Source: Oscillospiraceae bacterium (GTDB lineage: Bacteria > Bacillota > Clostridia > UMGS1810). Taken from it: 55,196 nucleotides of DNA. The stretch spans positions 1 through 55,196 of the forward strand of contig SVJK01000007.1 in assembly GCA_015069015.1 (NCBI GenBank), given 5' to 3'. The notes beneath the pieces were generated by a model. The model ran no database searches. It worked only from the letters and a program-made list of their open reading frames with translations, and was not told the DNA's origin. This document shows positions 7,903 to 16,945 of this stretch, piece after piece (within the stretch, counting starts at the first letter, position 1; each line of letters starts with the position of its first letter). Made by a program: the position numbers and the translations under genes.

Positions 7903-10527
7903 TTATTCATAAAGTACCATGAACTTAGGATCGCCGGAGGTACTGTATATAAACAGATATCTTGTTTCCGGATATGACATAAATTCCTGAGGAAGTGCTG
8001 TCTTTAATACTTTTTTCCTATTTTCTGTTACAACTTTATAGTAAGCATAAGTCTCGGGTTTCATATATGCCTCAATGGTACCTGTGCCGTCGAGTTTGAC
8101 AAGCATACTTTCTTCATCGCTCCAGGTGATTTCACCAAAAAGATATCTTTTGGATGATGAATATCCGCTTATGGAACCCGAAAGAACTCTTTCTGATTCA
8201 TCAAAGGCATATGAAACAGAATATATCTTATTGGCATCTTTTTTCTGTATTTTCAAAACGTCTCCGCATTGGGGAAGTTCTCCGCCAAGACCATCCAAAA
8301 CGACTTGTTTGGAACCAAAAAATTCAACATCTGTTTTTATGTTCTTGCCTTTAATTTTTACAGATGGAATTCCTTCATCATCCATTGTTTCTGTGACTCT
8401 TTCAACAACCACCACAGTTTCTGCGCGTCCTGCTGTCCCCTCATCTTTCAAAACAACAAGGGAAGCCACTCTGCTGTTTTTCCTTGTTCCATAGGCTTCT
8501 GCAACAGGATATTTCTGACCTGTGACAGGTGTAAAGGTTCTGTAGAGAACATCATCATCTCTGCTTTCTTCTTCAGGTACGATAATGATTGGTGTAGCAT
8601 TTAAGAGAATCTGTCCGCCAAAACAATTTGTGGGTGCCTGGCGGTACTCATAATCATTGGAAGAATCAGCAAAGATTGTTCCCTGGAATTTATAGAAACC
8701 GTCAATTGCTCCATCTGCATTGTTACAGATATAAATCCAGTTGATTTTTCCGTCTTCGTTTCTTCTGTACATTATTGCCTGACGTTTAACTCTTCCCTCG
8801 GGAGTGTATCCGATTTTATTCATAACTTCCGCAGGAGTGCAAACGGAACTATCAATGCCATAGAATGTTGTCACCTTATCTGCAAGCCAGAATGATTCAA
8901 AAGATCCTCCGCTTGTGAAAATCTTTACAAGAATATCATTTTCACCGTCCATACCTTGTCCGGGTTTTGCGTCGGTGATATAACCAAGGCTTGTTGTAAG
9001 ATATTTTGAAACATCAATATCTGATACAAGACCGTCTTTGTTGAAAACAAGTTTCATTGTTTTGCCAACCTCAACTTTTGGAAGTTGAGTGCTGTTGTTG
9101 AGAGATTTTGATGATTTAAAAACAGTGCCGCCTATTGTGAAATAGTGTATGCCGTTTCCATGTTCATAGCCATCGAGAATGCCTGTGTATTCATCAATTG
9201 TGACTATAACAGATGTTACTGTTCCATCAAGATTTTTAGATACACTGAGTACGTTTCCTCTCTGGATTTTGTCAAGGCTTACAGGCTCGCCGTTAAGGTT
9301 TCTTATGAGAGCTGTTTTACCGTCGGTATAATCTCCCAGATCTATCATCTCTGTGTCACGGTACATTGGAATGACTACATTGTTCACTACCGAACTTACT
9401 GTATAGGTTTCATAGGCATCGATAAAAACAAAATCTGCAATACCATCGTCATTGTTATCTATGCTTGTAAGGCTTCCGTCAAGATTCTGATCTTTCCATG
9501 GGTTAAAGATTGATGCGGGGTAGGTTTTGCAAATAGTATTATTGTACAATACTCTTGTGTGTCCGTCCGTTTTTATTTTCTTTTCTTTGTTTCCCACATA
9601 GTACACAATACCGTTTGAATATGTCCCCATATCCTCATTGTTGATTTTAATTATTTCGTTTCCGTATTCTTCAAAATACAGAATGAAATTCTCACCTTTT
9701 TCGACTTTATAATATACATTTGCACAAAGTCCGAGTTTCTGAGAAAGATCTTTCCTTTTGGGATCATAACTGAATTTTGTTTTTTCAATTACAAGTTCAT
9801 CAAAATCAAGGTCATTGGTATAGGAAAGGTCGTTTCCGTGAACTCCTTTTACTATCCCTCTCATAACTTTAACATCAAGATATTTTTCAAGATAGGTGCT
9901 ATAGCCATTTTCTATGTATACTTCTGTTCCATCGTCGCGAAGAACAGGCTGTTCATACATGGCAGAGTTTACGGCACTTTTAAAAAGCATTCCTACAGTT
10001 TCGCCTGTCACATAATCCTCAGGTGATATTTTCAGCGTGTGGTTATTGAGTCCGAGAGTGTTGGCAACATACATATATCCTGCAGGATATCCGCCAAGAC
10101 TCTGAGCCTTTGCATCATAGCCAAGGAATGAAACAAAAGTTTTTATGAGTTGGTTATAGGTTACAAGACCTTCGGGATTAAACTGACCGTTGCCGGTGCC
10201 ATTCATGATTTTCGCATCGGCTACTGCATCTGCAAATAGTGCATCGGCATAGTCAACATCAGAGAAATGTCTGCTTGCACTGCTGCTTTCTTTTGATGTG
10301 TTTGCAAGAAGAAGATTTGCAAAACATCTTGCAAGTTCAATTCTTTTTATGGCACTTGCAGGATTTATATCTTCAGACATAATTCCTACTGAAACTGCAA
10401 AATCATAATCGGGTGTATATTCTGGACTTGAAACTACTGATGTTTGTCCGTCATTTGCAAAAGCATATGCTGACACAGAAAAGATTATTGCTACAAAAAG
10501 AGCAATTGATATTAATCTTTTTGTCAT
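7903..10527 (-). CDS. SLH-domain surface protein, N-terminal anchor, unknown body
   Basis: This 874-residue protein has a signal peptide (~1-24) followed at once by S-layer homology repeats (~40-73, 88-138, and a weaker one to ~190). The second is the clearest, with FSDVDYADALFADAV...GTGNGQFNPEG. SLH repeats bind pyruvylated secondary wall polymers and hold proteins on the cell surface. Residues ~200-874 are beta-rich, with repeated lysine-glycine-aspartate turns and no recognised catalytic motif. The ATG directly follows the stop of the upstream gene (TAAATG), and the ribosome binding site (GGGGGTG) lies inside that gene, so translation is probably coupled. A role as surface scaffold or partner of the lyase encoded next is inference from operon position. 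Confidence 0.8.
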   Translation of the reverse strand: MTKRLISIALFVAIIFSVSAYAFANDGQTSVVSSPEYTPDYDFAVSVGIMSEDINPASAIKRIELARCFANLLLANTSKESSSASRHFSDVDYADALFADAVADAKIMNGTGNGQFNPEGLVTYNQLIKTFVSFLGYDAKAQSLGGYPAGYMYVANTLGLNNHTLKISPEDYVTGETVGMLFKSAVNSAMYEQPVLRDDGTEVYIENGYSTYLEKYLDVKVMRGIVKGVHGNDLSYTNDLDFDELVIEKTKFSYDPKRKDLSQKLGLCANVYYKVEKGENFILYFEEYGNEIIKINNEDMGTYSNGIVYYVGNKEKKIKTDGHTRVLYNNTICKTYPASIFNPWKDQNLDGSLTSIDNNDDGIADFVFIDAYETYTVSSVVNNVVIPMYRDTEMIDLGDYTDGKTALIRNLNGEPVSLDKIQRGNVLSVSKNLDGTVTSVIVTIDEYTGILDGYEHGNGIHYFTIGGTVFKSSKSLNNSTQLPKVEVGKTMKLVFNKDGLVSDIDVSKYLTTSLGYITDAKPGQGMDGENDILVKIFTSGGSFESFWLADKVTTFYGIDSSVCTPAEVMNKIGYTPEGRVKRQAIMYRRNEDGKINWIYICNNADGAIDGFYKFQGTIFADSSNDYEYRQAPTNCFGGQILLNATPIIIVPEEESRDDDVLYRTFTPVTGQKYPVAEAYGTRKNSRVASLVVLKDEGTAGRAETVVVVERVTETMDDEGIPSVKIKGKNIKTDVEFFGSKQVVLDGLGGELPQCGDVLKIQKKDANKIYSVSYAFDESERVLSGSISGYSSSKRYLFGEITWSDEESMLVKLDGTGTIEAYMKPETYAYYKVVTENRKKVLKTALPQEFMSYPETRYLFIYSTSGDPKFMVLYE

Positions 10528-12219
10528 TTATTTCACACCCCCAAAAAATTTCATAGAGTTATATATGATTACTGCAGCCTCTGCACGAGTCATATTATCA
10601 GCAGGACAGAAAAGATTGTTTCCTCTGCCGGACACAATTCCCTTGCCTGCAAGGAATGCTACACCTTCTTTTGCCCAACTGCTGATACTTGTGTTATCGT
10701 CAAAGTTTGTTTTATATTCTTCAAATTCTCCGCCTTTATTAATCGCACGGGCAATGATTGTTGCAGCCTGTTCACGGCTGATGTTTCCTTTTGGATTGAA
10801 TATGCCGTCTGCAACTCCGGACACTATTCCTTCTTTTGCCGCAGATGCAATATAGGGAACTGACCATCCGCTTACATCACCAAAATCACATTCAACATCT
10901 CCGGGATTGCCAAGAAAGGCAAGAACAACCATTTTTGTAAATTCTTCTCTTGTTACCACATCAGAGGGCACAAATTCGGTTTTTGACTTACCGGAAATTA
11001 TTCCTGCTTTGTATAGATTGGATACTGCCTCCTTTGCCCAGACTGTGTTTTCCATATCATTGAATGGAAGAACGATGGCATCGGGATTTACCACATATCC
11101 ATCACCTTTAATGTCTGAAACAGGAACATTTACACTGCCCTGAGAATCGGATGAACCGAGGCTTCCGCCTCCGCCACCGCCTCCGCCGCCTTCGGAGGAA
11201 TCGTCACCTTTAACAAGATTTTTATACTCTTTTAAAAGTTCGTCGAGAGTTTGCGAATCCGAATTTGAAAGTGCAAGATATATTTCGTCTTTGTCACTTA
11301 TTTTTGAAAGTTTCTTAAGGTCAAATCCTGCCTCTTTATATTCATCACTGTATTTTTCAAAATAGGTGCTGACATGACCGAATCCAAGATTTTCTCCATA
11401 GTTTGTAATAATATTTAAAAGAACCTGATCGTTAAATCTTTCTTTGATTTCATTAACACTGCCATAATCTTTCTTGATTATCCTGGAATTTACCGCCCTT
11501 TTACCGGCAGAAGAAAGTGAATTCACATAGTCTTCATAAAGGTCTGTGTCTTCTATGTCAAGATATGTTGCACAAGTCAGTTCATCATCCTCAAAAAGTG
11601 ACGGTACCCCTTCGTTAAAGGCTGCTACCATCAGAGATTCTTCAAGACATTTAAGCATTTCGTCCACGTCATCTTCAAAGGGAGCAACCGATTCAAGGAC
11701 TTCTGCTATTGCACTTTTGGATGTTTCAAGATATATATCAGAATTATTCATACTGTATATCTTATATGCCTGAGGAATCACACTAAGTATATCATCGGAA
11801 TTCTCGTTGAGAGATTCTATAACTTCCTGCTTTTTATCAGAAAAATAAAAACTGAAAGTTGATTTTTCTGCATCGTTTAACTTGTCTGTAATTACAAGCA
11901 AAGTGAACTCTCCACCACAGTTTTCTTCGGCAAGTTCTCCCATATCAAGGTCTGACATTGTAATGTCTACAGAGTACGAGCCATCAACGCACTCATCGTC
12001 TCCATAAAACTGTATGGCATATTCAGATGCATCTGTTACGATGTCTGCCTCGGTATATCCGGGGTTTAATATCATAACAGAAACCGTCTCTGCACCGGAT
12101 GATTTACCACTTACATTTATGATGTCATTTCCTGCATCTTTGAGCAATACGTCTGCCCCGCTTACTGAAATGCCAAGTGTGAAAATCACCATAATTGTTA
12201 AACATAAAATTCTTTTCAT
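10528..12219 (-). CDS. SLH-domain surface protein, C-terminal anchor with poly-glycine linker
   Basis: This 563-residue protein is the first gene of the secreted operon. The start at 12219 is preferred because MKRILCLTIM begins a normal signal peptide; an ATG at 12231 would add four residues but sits only two bases from the GGA of the ribosome binding site. Residues ~25-330 are acidic and unrecognised. A run of nine glycines at ~344 forms a flexible linker. Three good SLH repeats follow (~385-563), with ENTVWAKEAVSNLYKAGIIS, FGDVSGWSVPYIASAA and WAKEGVAFLAGKGIVSG. The next gene also carries SLH repeats but at its N-terminus, so the operon encodes two wall-anchored proteins of opposite polarity. 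Confidence 0.85.
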   Translation of the reverse strand: MKRILCLTIMVIFTLGISVSGADVLLKDAGNDIINVSGKSSGAETVSVMILNPGYTEADIVTDASEYAIQFYGDDECVDGSYSVDITMSDLDMGELAEENCGGEFTLLVITDKLNDAEKSTFSFYFSDKKQEVIESLNENSDDILSVIPQAYKIYSMNNSDIYLETSKSAIAEVLESVAPFEDDVDEMLKCLEESLMVAAFNEGVPSLFEDDELTCATYLDIEDTDLYEDYVNSLSSAGKRAVNSRIIKKDYGSVNEIKERFNDQVLLNIITNYGENLGFGHVSTYFEKYSDEYKEAGFDLKKLSKISDKDEIYLALSNSDSQTLDELLKEYKNLVKGDDSSEGGGGGGGGGSLGSSDSQGSVNVPVSDIKGDGYVVNPDAIVLPFNDMENTVWAKEAVSNLYKAGIISGKSKTEFVPSDVVTREEFTKMVVLAFLGNPGDVECDFGDVSGWSVPYIASAAKEGIVSGVADGIFNPKGNISREQAATIIARAINKGGEFEEYKTNFDDNTSISSWAKEGVAFLAGKGIVSGRGNNLFCPADNMTRAEAAVIIYNSMKFFGGVK

Positions 12220-12397
12220 ATCAGATTCCATATCCTTTCATCAATGAATATTGTGTTTTTTCGTCCTTATCAATTGTGTTTTAATGTTTTCAATCAGTTA
12301 ATTGATTCGGAAACACATCAAAAATCACCTAAAATGTCTTCTTATCATCCTAAATTAATACTTTTATTTAATAATAAGGTATTACCCTGTTTTTTAC

Positions 12398-12426
12398 AAT
12401 ATAATATTTTGGCTTAATCATTGCAA
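12398..12426 (-). promoter_or_regulatory. Sigma-A-type promoter of the secreted-protein operon
   Basis: On the minus strand TTGCAA (12421-12426) and TATATT (12398-12403) are separated by exactly 17 bases. The first gene starts at 12219, giving a 5' leader of about 170 bases in an AT-rich stretch without genes. No terminator was seen between the upstream phosphodiesterase gene and this promoter, so read-through is also possible. Confidence 0.6.
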
Positions 12427-12451
12427 TTTTTTACGTTCATACAAAGAACTG

Positions 12452-13231
12452 TCATTTTTTATTTACAAGGGATTTGCCTTCCCACTCCGGTGCAGGTTGT
12501 ATGCCCATAACATCTGCAATTGTCGGAGCGATGTCAAGAAGACTGACATTTTCAAGTTCTTCTCCGGGCACAAAGTTTTCACCCATAAAAAACATTGGAA
12601 TTATCATATCTTCCGGCATATCTGTGCCATGGCTTCTTCCGTGACCGCCGTGGTCTGCAGTGACTATAATTGTATATTCATCACCAACAGTTTCATATAC
12701 TTTTTTAACATTTTCAATTCCTCTGCGGATGCAGTCAAGATATGTTTCTGTCATCCAGCCTGAATCATGACCGCCTTTTTCATCTGTTTCAACCATATAG
12801 AGAAAAACAAAATCGGGGTGTGCAAGTTCGATGTAGGCAAGTGCTCTGTCTGTCAGCATTGCATCGGTGTGATCAAATGTATATGCATGAATATATTCAG
12901 ATGCTTTGAGTGAACAAGGCTTTCCTATTGCTCTGATTGGTTCCCAACCGTAATACATGGCTGATCTTTTATCTGCTGCGAGAAGTTGTTCCAAAAGACC
13001 GTTTACAGGTCTTACGGGAGTTACATATTCATTTGAAAGAGTTCCGTGTCTTTCGGGTGGAATACTCTGAAACATTGACAGGTGGCAAGGAAGTGTGATT
13101 GAGGGGTAAACAGTTCTTGCATCAAATGTGTATGAAGACATTTTTATGAGTTCATCCAGAAAATCACTGTTACACATTTTCAGACCATCCGGTCTCATTC
13201 CATCAATGGATATAAGGATAACTTTGTTCAT
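12452..13231 (-). CDS. Alkaline-phosphatase-superfamily phosphodiesterase (NPP-like)
   Basis: This 259-residue protein has no signal peptide, so it should be cytoplasmic. It opens with the metal-binding LISIDGMRPDGL. The candidate nucleophile is the threonine in YPSITLPCH (as in nucleotide pyrophosphatase/phosphodiesterases), and the second metal site is ADHGGHG. A sulfatase would need a C/S-x-P/A-x-R motif, which is absent. It is shorter than typical ectoenzymes (about 400 residues) and seems to be a minimal core. It follows the GH39-like gene by 35 bases with an AAAGGTG ribosome binding site, so the two probably form an operon. The enzyme may remove a phosphodiester or phosphate group from imported sugars; that is inference from context. 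Confidence 0.8.
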   Translation of the reverse strand: MNKVILISIDGMRPDGLKMCNSDFLDELIKMSSYTFDARTVYPSITLPCHLSMFQSIPPERHGTLSNEYVTPVRPVNGLLEQLLAADKRSAMYYGWEPIRAIGKPCSLKASEYIHAYTFDHTDAMLTDRALAYIELAHPDFVFLYMVETDEKGGHDSGWMTETYLDCIRRGIENVKKVYETVGDEYTIIVTADHGGHGRSHGTDMPEDMIIPMFFMGENFVPGEELENVSLLDIAPTIADVMGIQPAPEWEGKSLVNKK

Positions 13232-13266
13232 GATGTGTTCACCTTTCTCTTATTGTCATTTTGATA

Positions 13267-14577
13267 TTATATTTCTTTTATCATTATACAGGAATTCACG
13301 TCAATAGTGAGATGCAAATCTTCAGTTGTTTCAACAAGGGTTCCGTCAGTCTCTTTATCAAGAAGATATATTTCGTATTTTCCTTTTCTATGAAAATCAA
13401 CAAAAATCTCTTTGGGAGACAAAGAATCTGAATCGCTGTAGTAAGTGATTATGGTGAGGGTTTTACCACTATTGTCAACACCGCAAAGAGAATATATGTT
13501 TTCGATGTTTTCGTAAGATGAAATCTCACCTTTCATATCATAGAACATTCCGTACCAATACAAGGGATAGTATGTTTTTCGTGGTTCATATGTATACAGG
13601 TCAAAGACTCCGCAGAAAACTGCCGGTCTTGTGTCATAATACATAAGCATATCTATGGGTGAATGTTGGGATGCGCTGATACAAGCCATTGTGAATGCGG
13701 CTCCCTTGACGGATTGGATGGTTTTTATGGTGTCTACAAAACCAACAGTCCAGTCTTTAACATAGTTCCATTCGTTGAGAATACTTTCTGAATCACCATA
13801 TCCATATTTGTCAAGAAGATTTTGCAGCCTCTTTGATTTTTCAATCATCTGAACGGGTTCTGTGCAATATATGTGCCAGGAGAAAAAGTCAAGGGGCACA
13901 TTTCTTCTTTGCATTTCACATAGAAAATCTTTCGCCCAGTCTTCATCCCACGCAAGAGCAGGCCCACCGATTTTCAGGTGTGGAAATCTTTCCTTGAGAT
14001 GTTTTGCTGCGATTTCATAAAAGTCAAAAAATTCTGTTTTAACCCCACCCCATGTGCATTTGTTGAGGCTTTCATCACCGTCAAGGTCAGGTTCGTTCCA
14101 TATTTCCCAATAATCTATATCAAGTTTGAAACCTTCTGCCCAGCCTTGTGTGTAGTGACGGATAACATGCTCGCAAATTACTGCCCATTTTTTAAAATCT
14201 TTCGGCGGAAGTGTTGCATGTTTTTTTATCTGATGTTCTATAGTCTCGCCAAGTCTGAAAAACGTTTTTGTTCCTGCATCAAGTGTGCAAAGAACCGATT
14301 CATCGGTGCAGGCAAAATCGTAGGATGCCGGATCTTCAGGATCAGCATTAAAATCAGGAAAAATCTTTGAAATGTCGTGGCTATAGGGACCGCCATATAT
14401 CCCTATAACACCGGAATCGTGATTTCTGGAATATGGTATGTTTGCTGCTTTGTAGTTTTCAAAGTTAGTCCTGTGCTGACTCATTGCATGTCTCTTATGC
14501 CACGGACCGCCATTGGTTGCATTTAAAATCTTAAAAGGTGTGACAGGCTTAGATAAATCAAAACTCAACTTTTCCAT
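13267..14577 (-). CDS. GH39-like glycoside hydrolase
   Basis: This 436-residue cytoplasmic protein resembles the TIM-barrel core of GH39 beta-xylosidases and alpha-L-iduronidases. The WEIWNEPD motif around residue 160 carries the likely acid/base glutamate, LKIGGPALAW follows, and SILNEWNYV around residue 265 carries the likely nucleophile glutamate. A short beta domain closes the protein (~350-436). The ATG is preceded by a strong TAGGAGGAAA site. It is first in a two-gene operon with the phosphodiesterase and divergent from an AraC regulator. The neighbouring lyase makes an iduronidase/glucuronidase-like role attractive, but xylosidase activity is equally possible. Confidence 0.75.
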   Translation of the reverse strand: MEKLSFDLSKPVTPFKILNATNGGPWHKRHAMSQHRTNFENYKAANIPYSRNHDSGVIGIYGGPYSHDISKIFPDFNADPEDPASYDFACTDESVLCTLDAGTKTFFRLGETIEHQIKKHATLPPKDFKKWAVICEHVIRHYTQGWAEGFKLDIDYWEIWNEPDLDGDESLNKCTWGGVKTEFFDFYEIAAKHLKERFPHLKIGGPALAWDEDWAKDFLCEMQRRNVPLDFFSWHIYCTEPVQMIEKSKRLQNLLDKYGYGDSESILNEWNYVKDWTVGFVDTIKTIQSVKGAAFTMACISASQHSPIDMLMYYDTRPAVFCGVFDLYTYEPRKTYYPLYWYGMFYDMKGEISSYENIENIYSLCGVDNSGKTLTIITYYSDSDSLSPKEIFVDFHRKGKYEIYLLDKETDGTLVETTEDLHLTIDVNSCIMIKEI

Positions 14578-14954
14578 ATGTATTTCCTCCTAACGATATG
14601 TGAGTTATAACTGATTCTGCCAGCAACAAATCCCCATGCTGATTATAATATATTTTTTTGCAAAATCATATACCCAAACGTGCTATTTTTTTTGTCCAAA
14701 TAAGTTCAATAATTTGCAATCATAAATTTGCAGTTGTTTTATTTATGGACTGTTTATTACTTGCAGATGCCATGCCCTATTCCTCACAAGACATAGCATT
14801 ACATATTATAATATTACCACACCAAGGGTCTGTGAACAATACCAGTCAGTGATGATTTGTACTCAAAAATTTGCATAGGTGAATTTTCGGTATTGATTTT
14901 GATTTTGACAAATGATATACTGCAGTAAACGCTATAACAGGAAGGTACAGCCAC
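14578..14954. promoter_or_regulatory. Divergent regulatory region between GH39-like gene and AraC gene
   Basis: This 377-base gene-free region carries divergent promoters. On the plus strand TTGATT (14893-14898), 17 bases and TATACT (14916-14921) lie 34 bases before the AraC start. On the minus strand a perfect TATAAT lies at 14642-14647, with a poor -35 region. The octamer AATTTGCA occurs three times in direct orientation (14711-14718, 14725-14732, 14868-14875), the first two 14 bases apart. AraC proteins usually bind direct repeats, so these are candidate operators. Confidence 0.5.
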
Positions 14955-15788
14955 ATGGAAAATAAAAAAGCAAACTCAATCAGCACAAAACAATTGCTTC
15001 GTATTGTCAGAGGTGCCTGCAATCCCATCCTTCATTCTCACTATGAAGCCGAAATATTATATTGCATTAACGGCGGAAGTAACGTTACCGTTGATGGTGT
15101 TGAACATCATCTTGAAAAAGGATGTGCTGTGGTAATTTGTCCCCTTACCACCTATAAAAATGTTACTGAAAATGCTGACACTGAAATGTTTGTCATAAAA
15201 CTTGATTCGGAATTTCTCGGATCAAGTTATCAAGAATTAGCGTCATACACACTTGAAAGCCCCTTTCTTTCTCCTGAAAGTGCAAATGTACATGAATGTT
15301 GTCTGTTAAAATCTATAGAAAAACTGTATCTTGAATATACACACGAAAAAATTGCTTTCGATTGGATGATGCAAGGACTCATGTGCGAAATATTTGCACA
15401 GATTTTAAGATATATGCCGAGAAAAAAGCGAAACATCAATGGAGAACACATTTTCAAAAACCATATTAAGATACACAAAGTTTTTGACCTTGTGGGGAAA
15501 GAATACAACAAGAATATAACTGTCAAAGAGGCGGCTGATTGCGCAGGTTATGATCATTGTGCTTTCTGCAGAATTTTCAAATCAGTCACCGGCATGACAT
15601 TTCACAGTTATCTGAATTCATACAGAATTAACGTTGCAACAAGACTTTTATCATCGAGAATGTATTCTGTCAGTGAAGTTGCACAGATTGTAGGAATTCC
15701 CGTCGCAAAAACTTTCAGCAGGCTATTTAAAGAACACATTGGAATGTCTCCGTCGCAATACAAGGGCAATTTTGCAAAAAAAGATTAA
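14955..15788 (+). CDS. AraC-family transcriptional regulator
   Basis: This 277-residue protein has an N-terminal cupin-like sensor domain (~15-110; HSHYEAEILYCINGG, a typical sugar-binding arm) and a C-terminal double helix-turn-helix domain (~180-275). The second helix-turn-helix matches the AraC signature: SVSEVAQIVGIPVAKTFSRL followed by FKEHIGMSPSQYK. Members activate sugar catabolic genes on binding the sugar. It is divergent from the GH39-like/phosphodiesterase operon, its likely target. The ATG is nine bases after AGGAAGG. A 12-base inverted repeat (14885-14896 and 15800-15811) flanks the gene. Confidence 0.9.
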   Translation: MENKKANSISTKQLLRIVRGACNPILHSHYEAEILYCINGGSNVTVDGVEHHLEKGCAVVICPLTTYKNVTENADTEMFVIKLDSEFLGSSYQELASYTLESPFLSPESANVHECCLLKSIEKLYLEYTHEKIAFDWMMQGLMCEIFAQILRYMPRKKRNINGEHIFKNHIKIHKVFDLVGKEYNKNITVKEAADCAGYDHCAFCRIFKSVTGMTFHSYLNSYRINVATRLLSSRMYSVSEVAQIVGIPVAKTFSRLFKEHIGMSPSQYKGNFAKKD

Positions 15789-15817
15789 TAACATTGACCA
15801 ATACCGAAAAAATCTAA

Positions 15818-15895
15818 AAGAGGCTATCTCTATCACCGTATAATGTGTACAAACTCAGGGTTTGTCAAGTTATACTGTTAATGAGACAGCCTCTT
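15818..15895. terminator. Long composite hairpin between convergent genes
   Basis: Nested arms pair over 78 bases: AAGAGGCT/AGCCTCTT outermost, then CTC/GAG, GTATAA/TTATAC and ACAAAC/GTTTGT around a five-base loop. A T-rich tail follows on the right. It lies between the AraC gene (plus) and the CPBP gene (minus) and probably terminates both. The nested multi-step architecture is longer than a normal terminator. Confidence 0.6.
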
Positions 15896-15900
15896 GATTT

Positions 15901-16869
15901 TTATGCAAATATGCTTATCACAAAAAGAATTACCGTTAGAATTACATATGTTATAAATCCGGCATTTTTTGAAAGTGTCCTTTCGGGGTGAATCAGAATT
16001 CCGCTTACTGTGAAAAACTTAAGACGTTTCATATATGAAACCATAAAAAATATTCCGACAGGGAATGAAATCATCGTCAAAAGTGTGTATGCATATGCAA
16101 CAAAGTTCTGAACAGTTTCGTATCCTGCGCCGCTTTGAGATATATAGAGAGGAATGACAGAGCCAAAAAAATTCAGTATTGCGTGAATCAGGATACAAAA
16201 CCTCAGTTTTCCATATACGCAATATACATAAGAAAGCAATATTCCTACGGCAGATGCATAGAAAAACTGATAAAAATTCCCGTGAAATGCTCCAAAAACC
16301 AAGCCCGAGAATATGACTGCAAAGTTCGTTCCATATCTTGTCACGCGGGTAATTATCAGTTTTCTGAACAAAAACTCTTCGGTAACTGGTGCAATTATTA
16401 CAACTGCAACAAAAATCTGCCATATGGGATATCCTGAGACAATTTCTTCTACAACATTGGTCATTTCCGTGTCGGTAATCTCCCCTACATATGCAGAAAC
16501 AATATTACCAATGACCGATCCTGAAAACATTAAAAAGATGGATATTATTACAAATGAAAAAAATTCAAAAACCGTCATTTTTCTCATTACAACAGGTTTT
16601 TGAGGTGTTAATTTCCGTGACAAAATTATAAAAATAAATATTGCAAGTATTGTGTATAAATCATTTAAAAGAAGTGATATGAAAGAATCATCATATACAT
16701 CAATGGGAAAAAAGCGCAAAAGACCGGTTATCAGAATTATTAGTATGTATGCACAAACAGACGAAGTGACAATCCTGAAAAACAGTTTGGAAACATATTT
16801 TTTCTCTCTTTTTATTTCCTGTGGTGTATCATCAAGAACATACACGTCGTTTGTATTATTAAATGTCAT
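15901..16869 (-). CDS. CPBP-family intramembrane metalloprotease
   Basis: This 322-residue membrane protein has about eight hydrophobic segments. The three CPBP/ABI motifs are present in order: EEFLFR (EExxxR, ~residue 170), FGAFH (FxxxH, ~195) and HAILN (HxxxN/B, ~230). They place the zinc-dependent active site inside the membrane. Bacterial members process peptides or confer self-immunity; the target here is unknown. The ATG at 16869 is chosen over an upstream GTG because CAGGTG lies six bases before it. It is downstream of the YcdB/SLH gene, with a long hairpin in between. Confidence 0.85.
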   Translation of the reverse strand: MTFNNTNDVYVLDDTPQEIKREKKYVSKLFFRIVTSSVCAYILIILITGLLRFFPIDVYDDSFISLLLNDLYTILAIFIFIILSRKLTPQKPVVMRKMTVFEFFSFVIISIFLMFSGSVIGNIVSAYVGEITDTEMTNVVEEIVSGYPIWQIFVAVVIIAPVTEEFLFRKLIITRVTRYGTNFAVIFSGLVFGAFHGNFYQFFYASAVGILLSYVYCVYGKLRFCILIHAILNFFGSVIPLYISQSGAGYETVQNFVAYAYTLLTMISFPVGIFFMVSYMKRLKFFTVSGILIHPERTLSKNAGFITYVILTVILFVISIFA

Positions 16870-16896
16870 ATTAATCACCTGTTTATAAAATTCCCC

Positions 16897-16941
16897 AAAG
16901 GGACTGTAAATTAATTTGCTGAATTAATTTACAGTCCCTTT
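16897..16941 (-). terminator. Perfect 20-bp hairpin downstream of the YcdB/SLH gene
   Basis: AAAGGGACTGTAAATTAATT (16897-16916) pairs without mismatch with 16922-16941 around a five-base loop. On the minus strand the stem is followed by GGGGAATTTT rather than a clean T tract. It may therefore be a weak terminator or attenuator that lets some transcription into the CPBP gene. Confidence 0.55.
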
Positions 16942-16945
16942 TAGT

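Noticed and set aside
12452-13231. Sulfatase assignment
   Set aside because: The sulfatase C/S-x-P/A-x-R motif is missing; a threonine sits at the nucleophile position.
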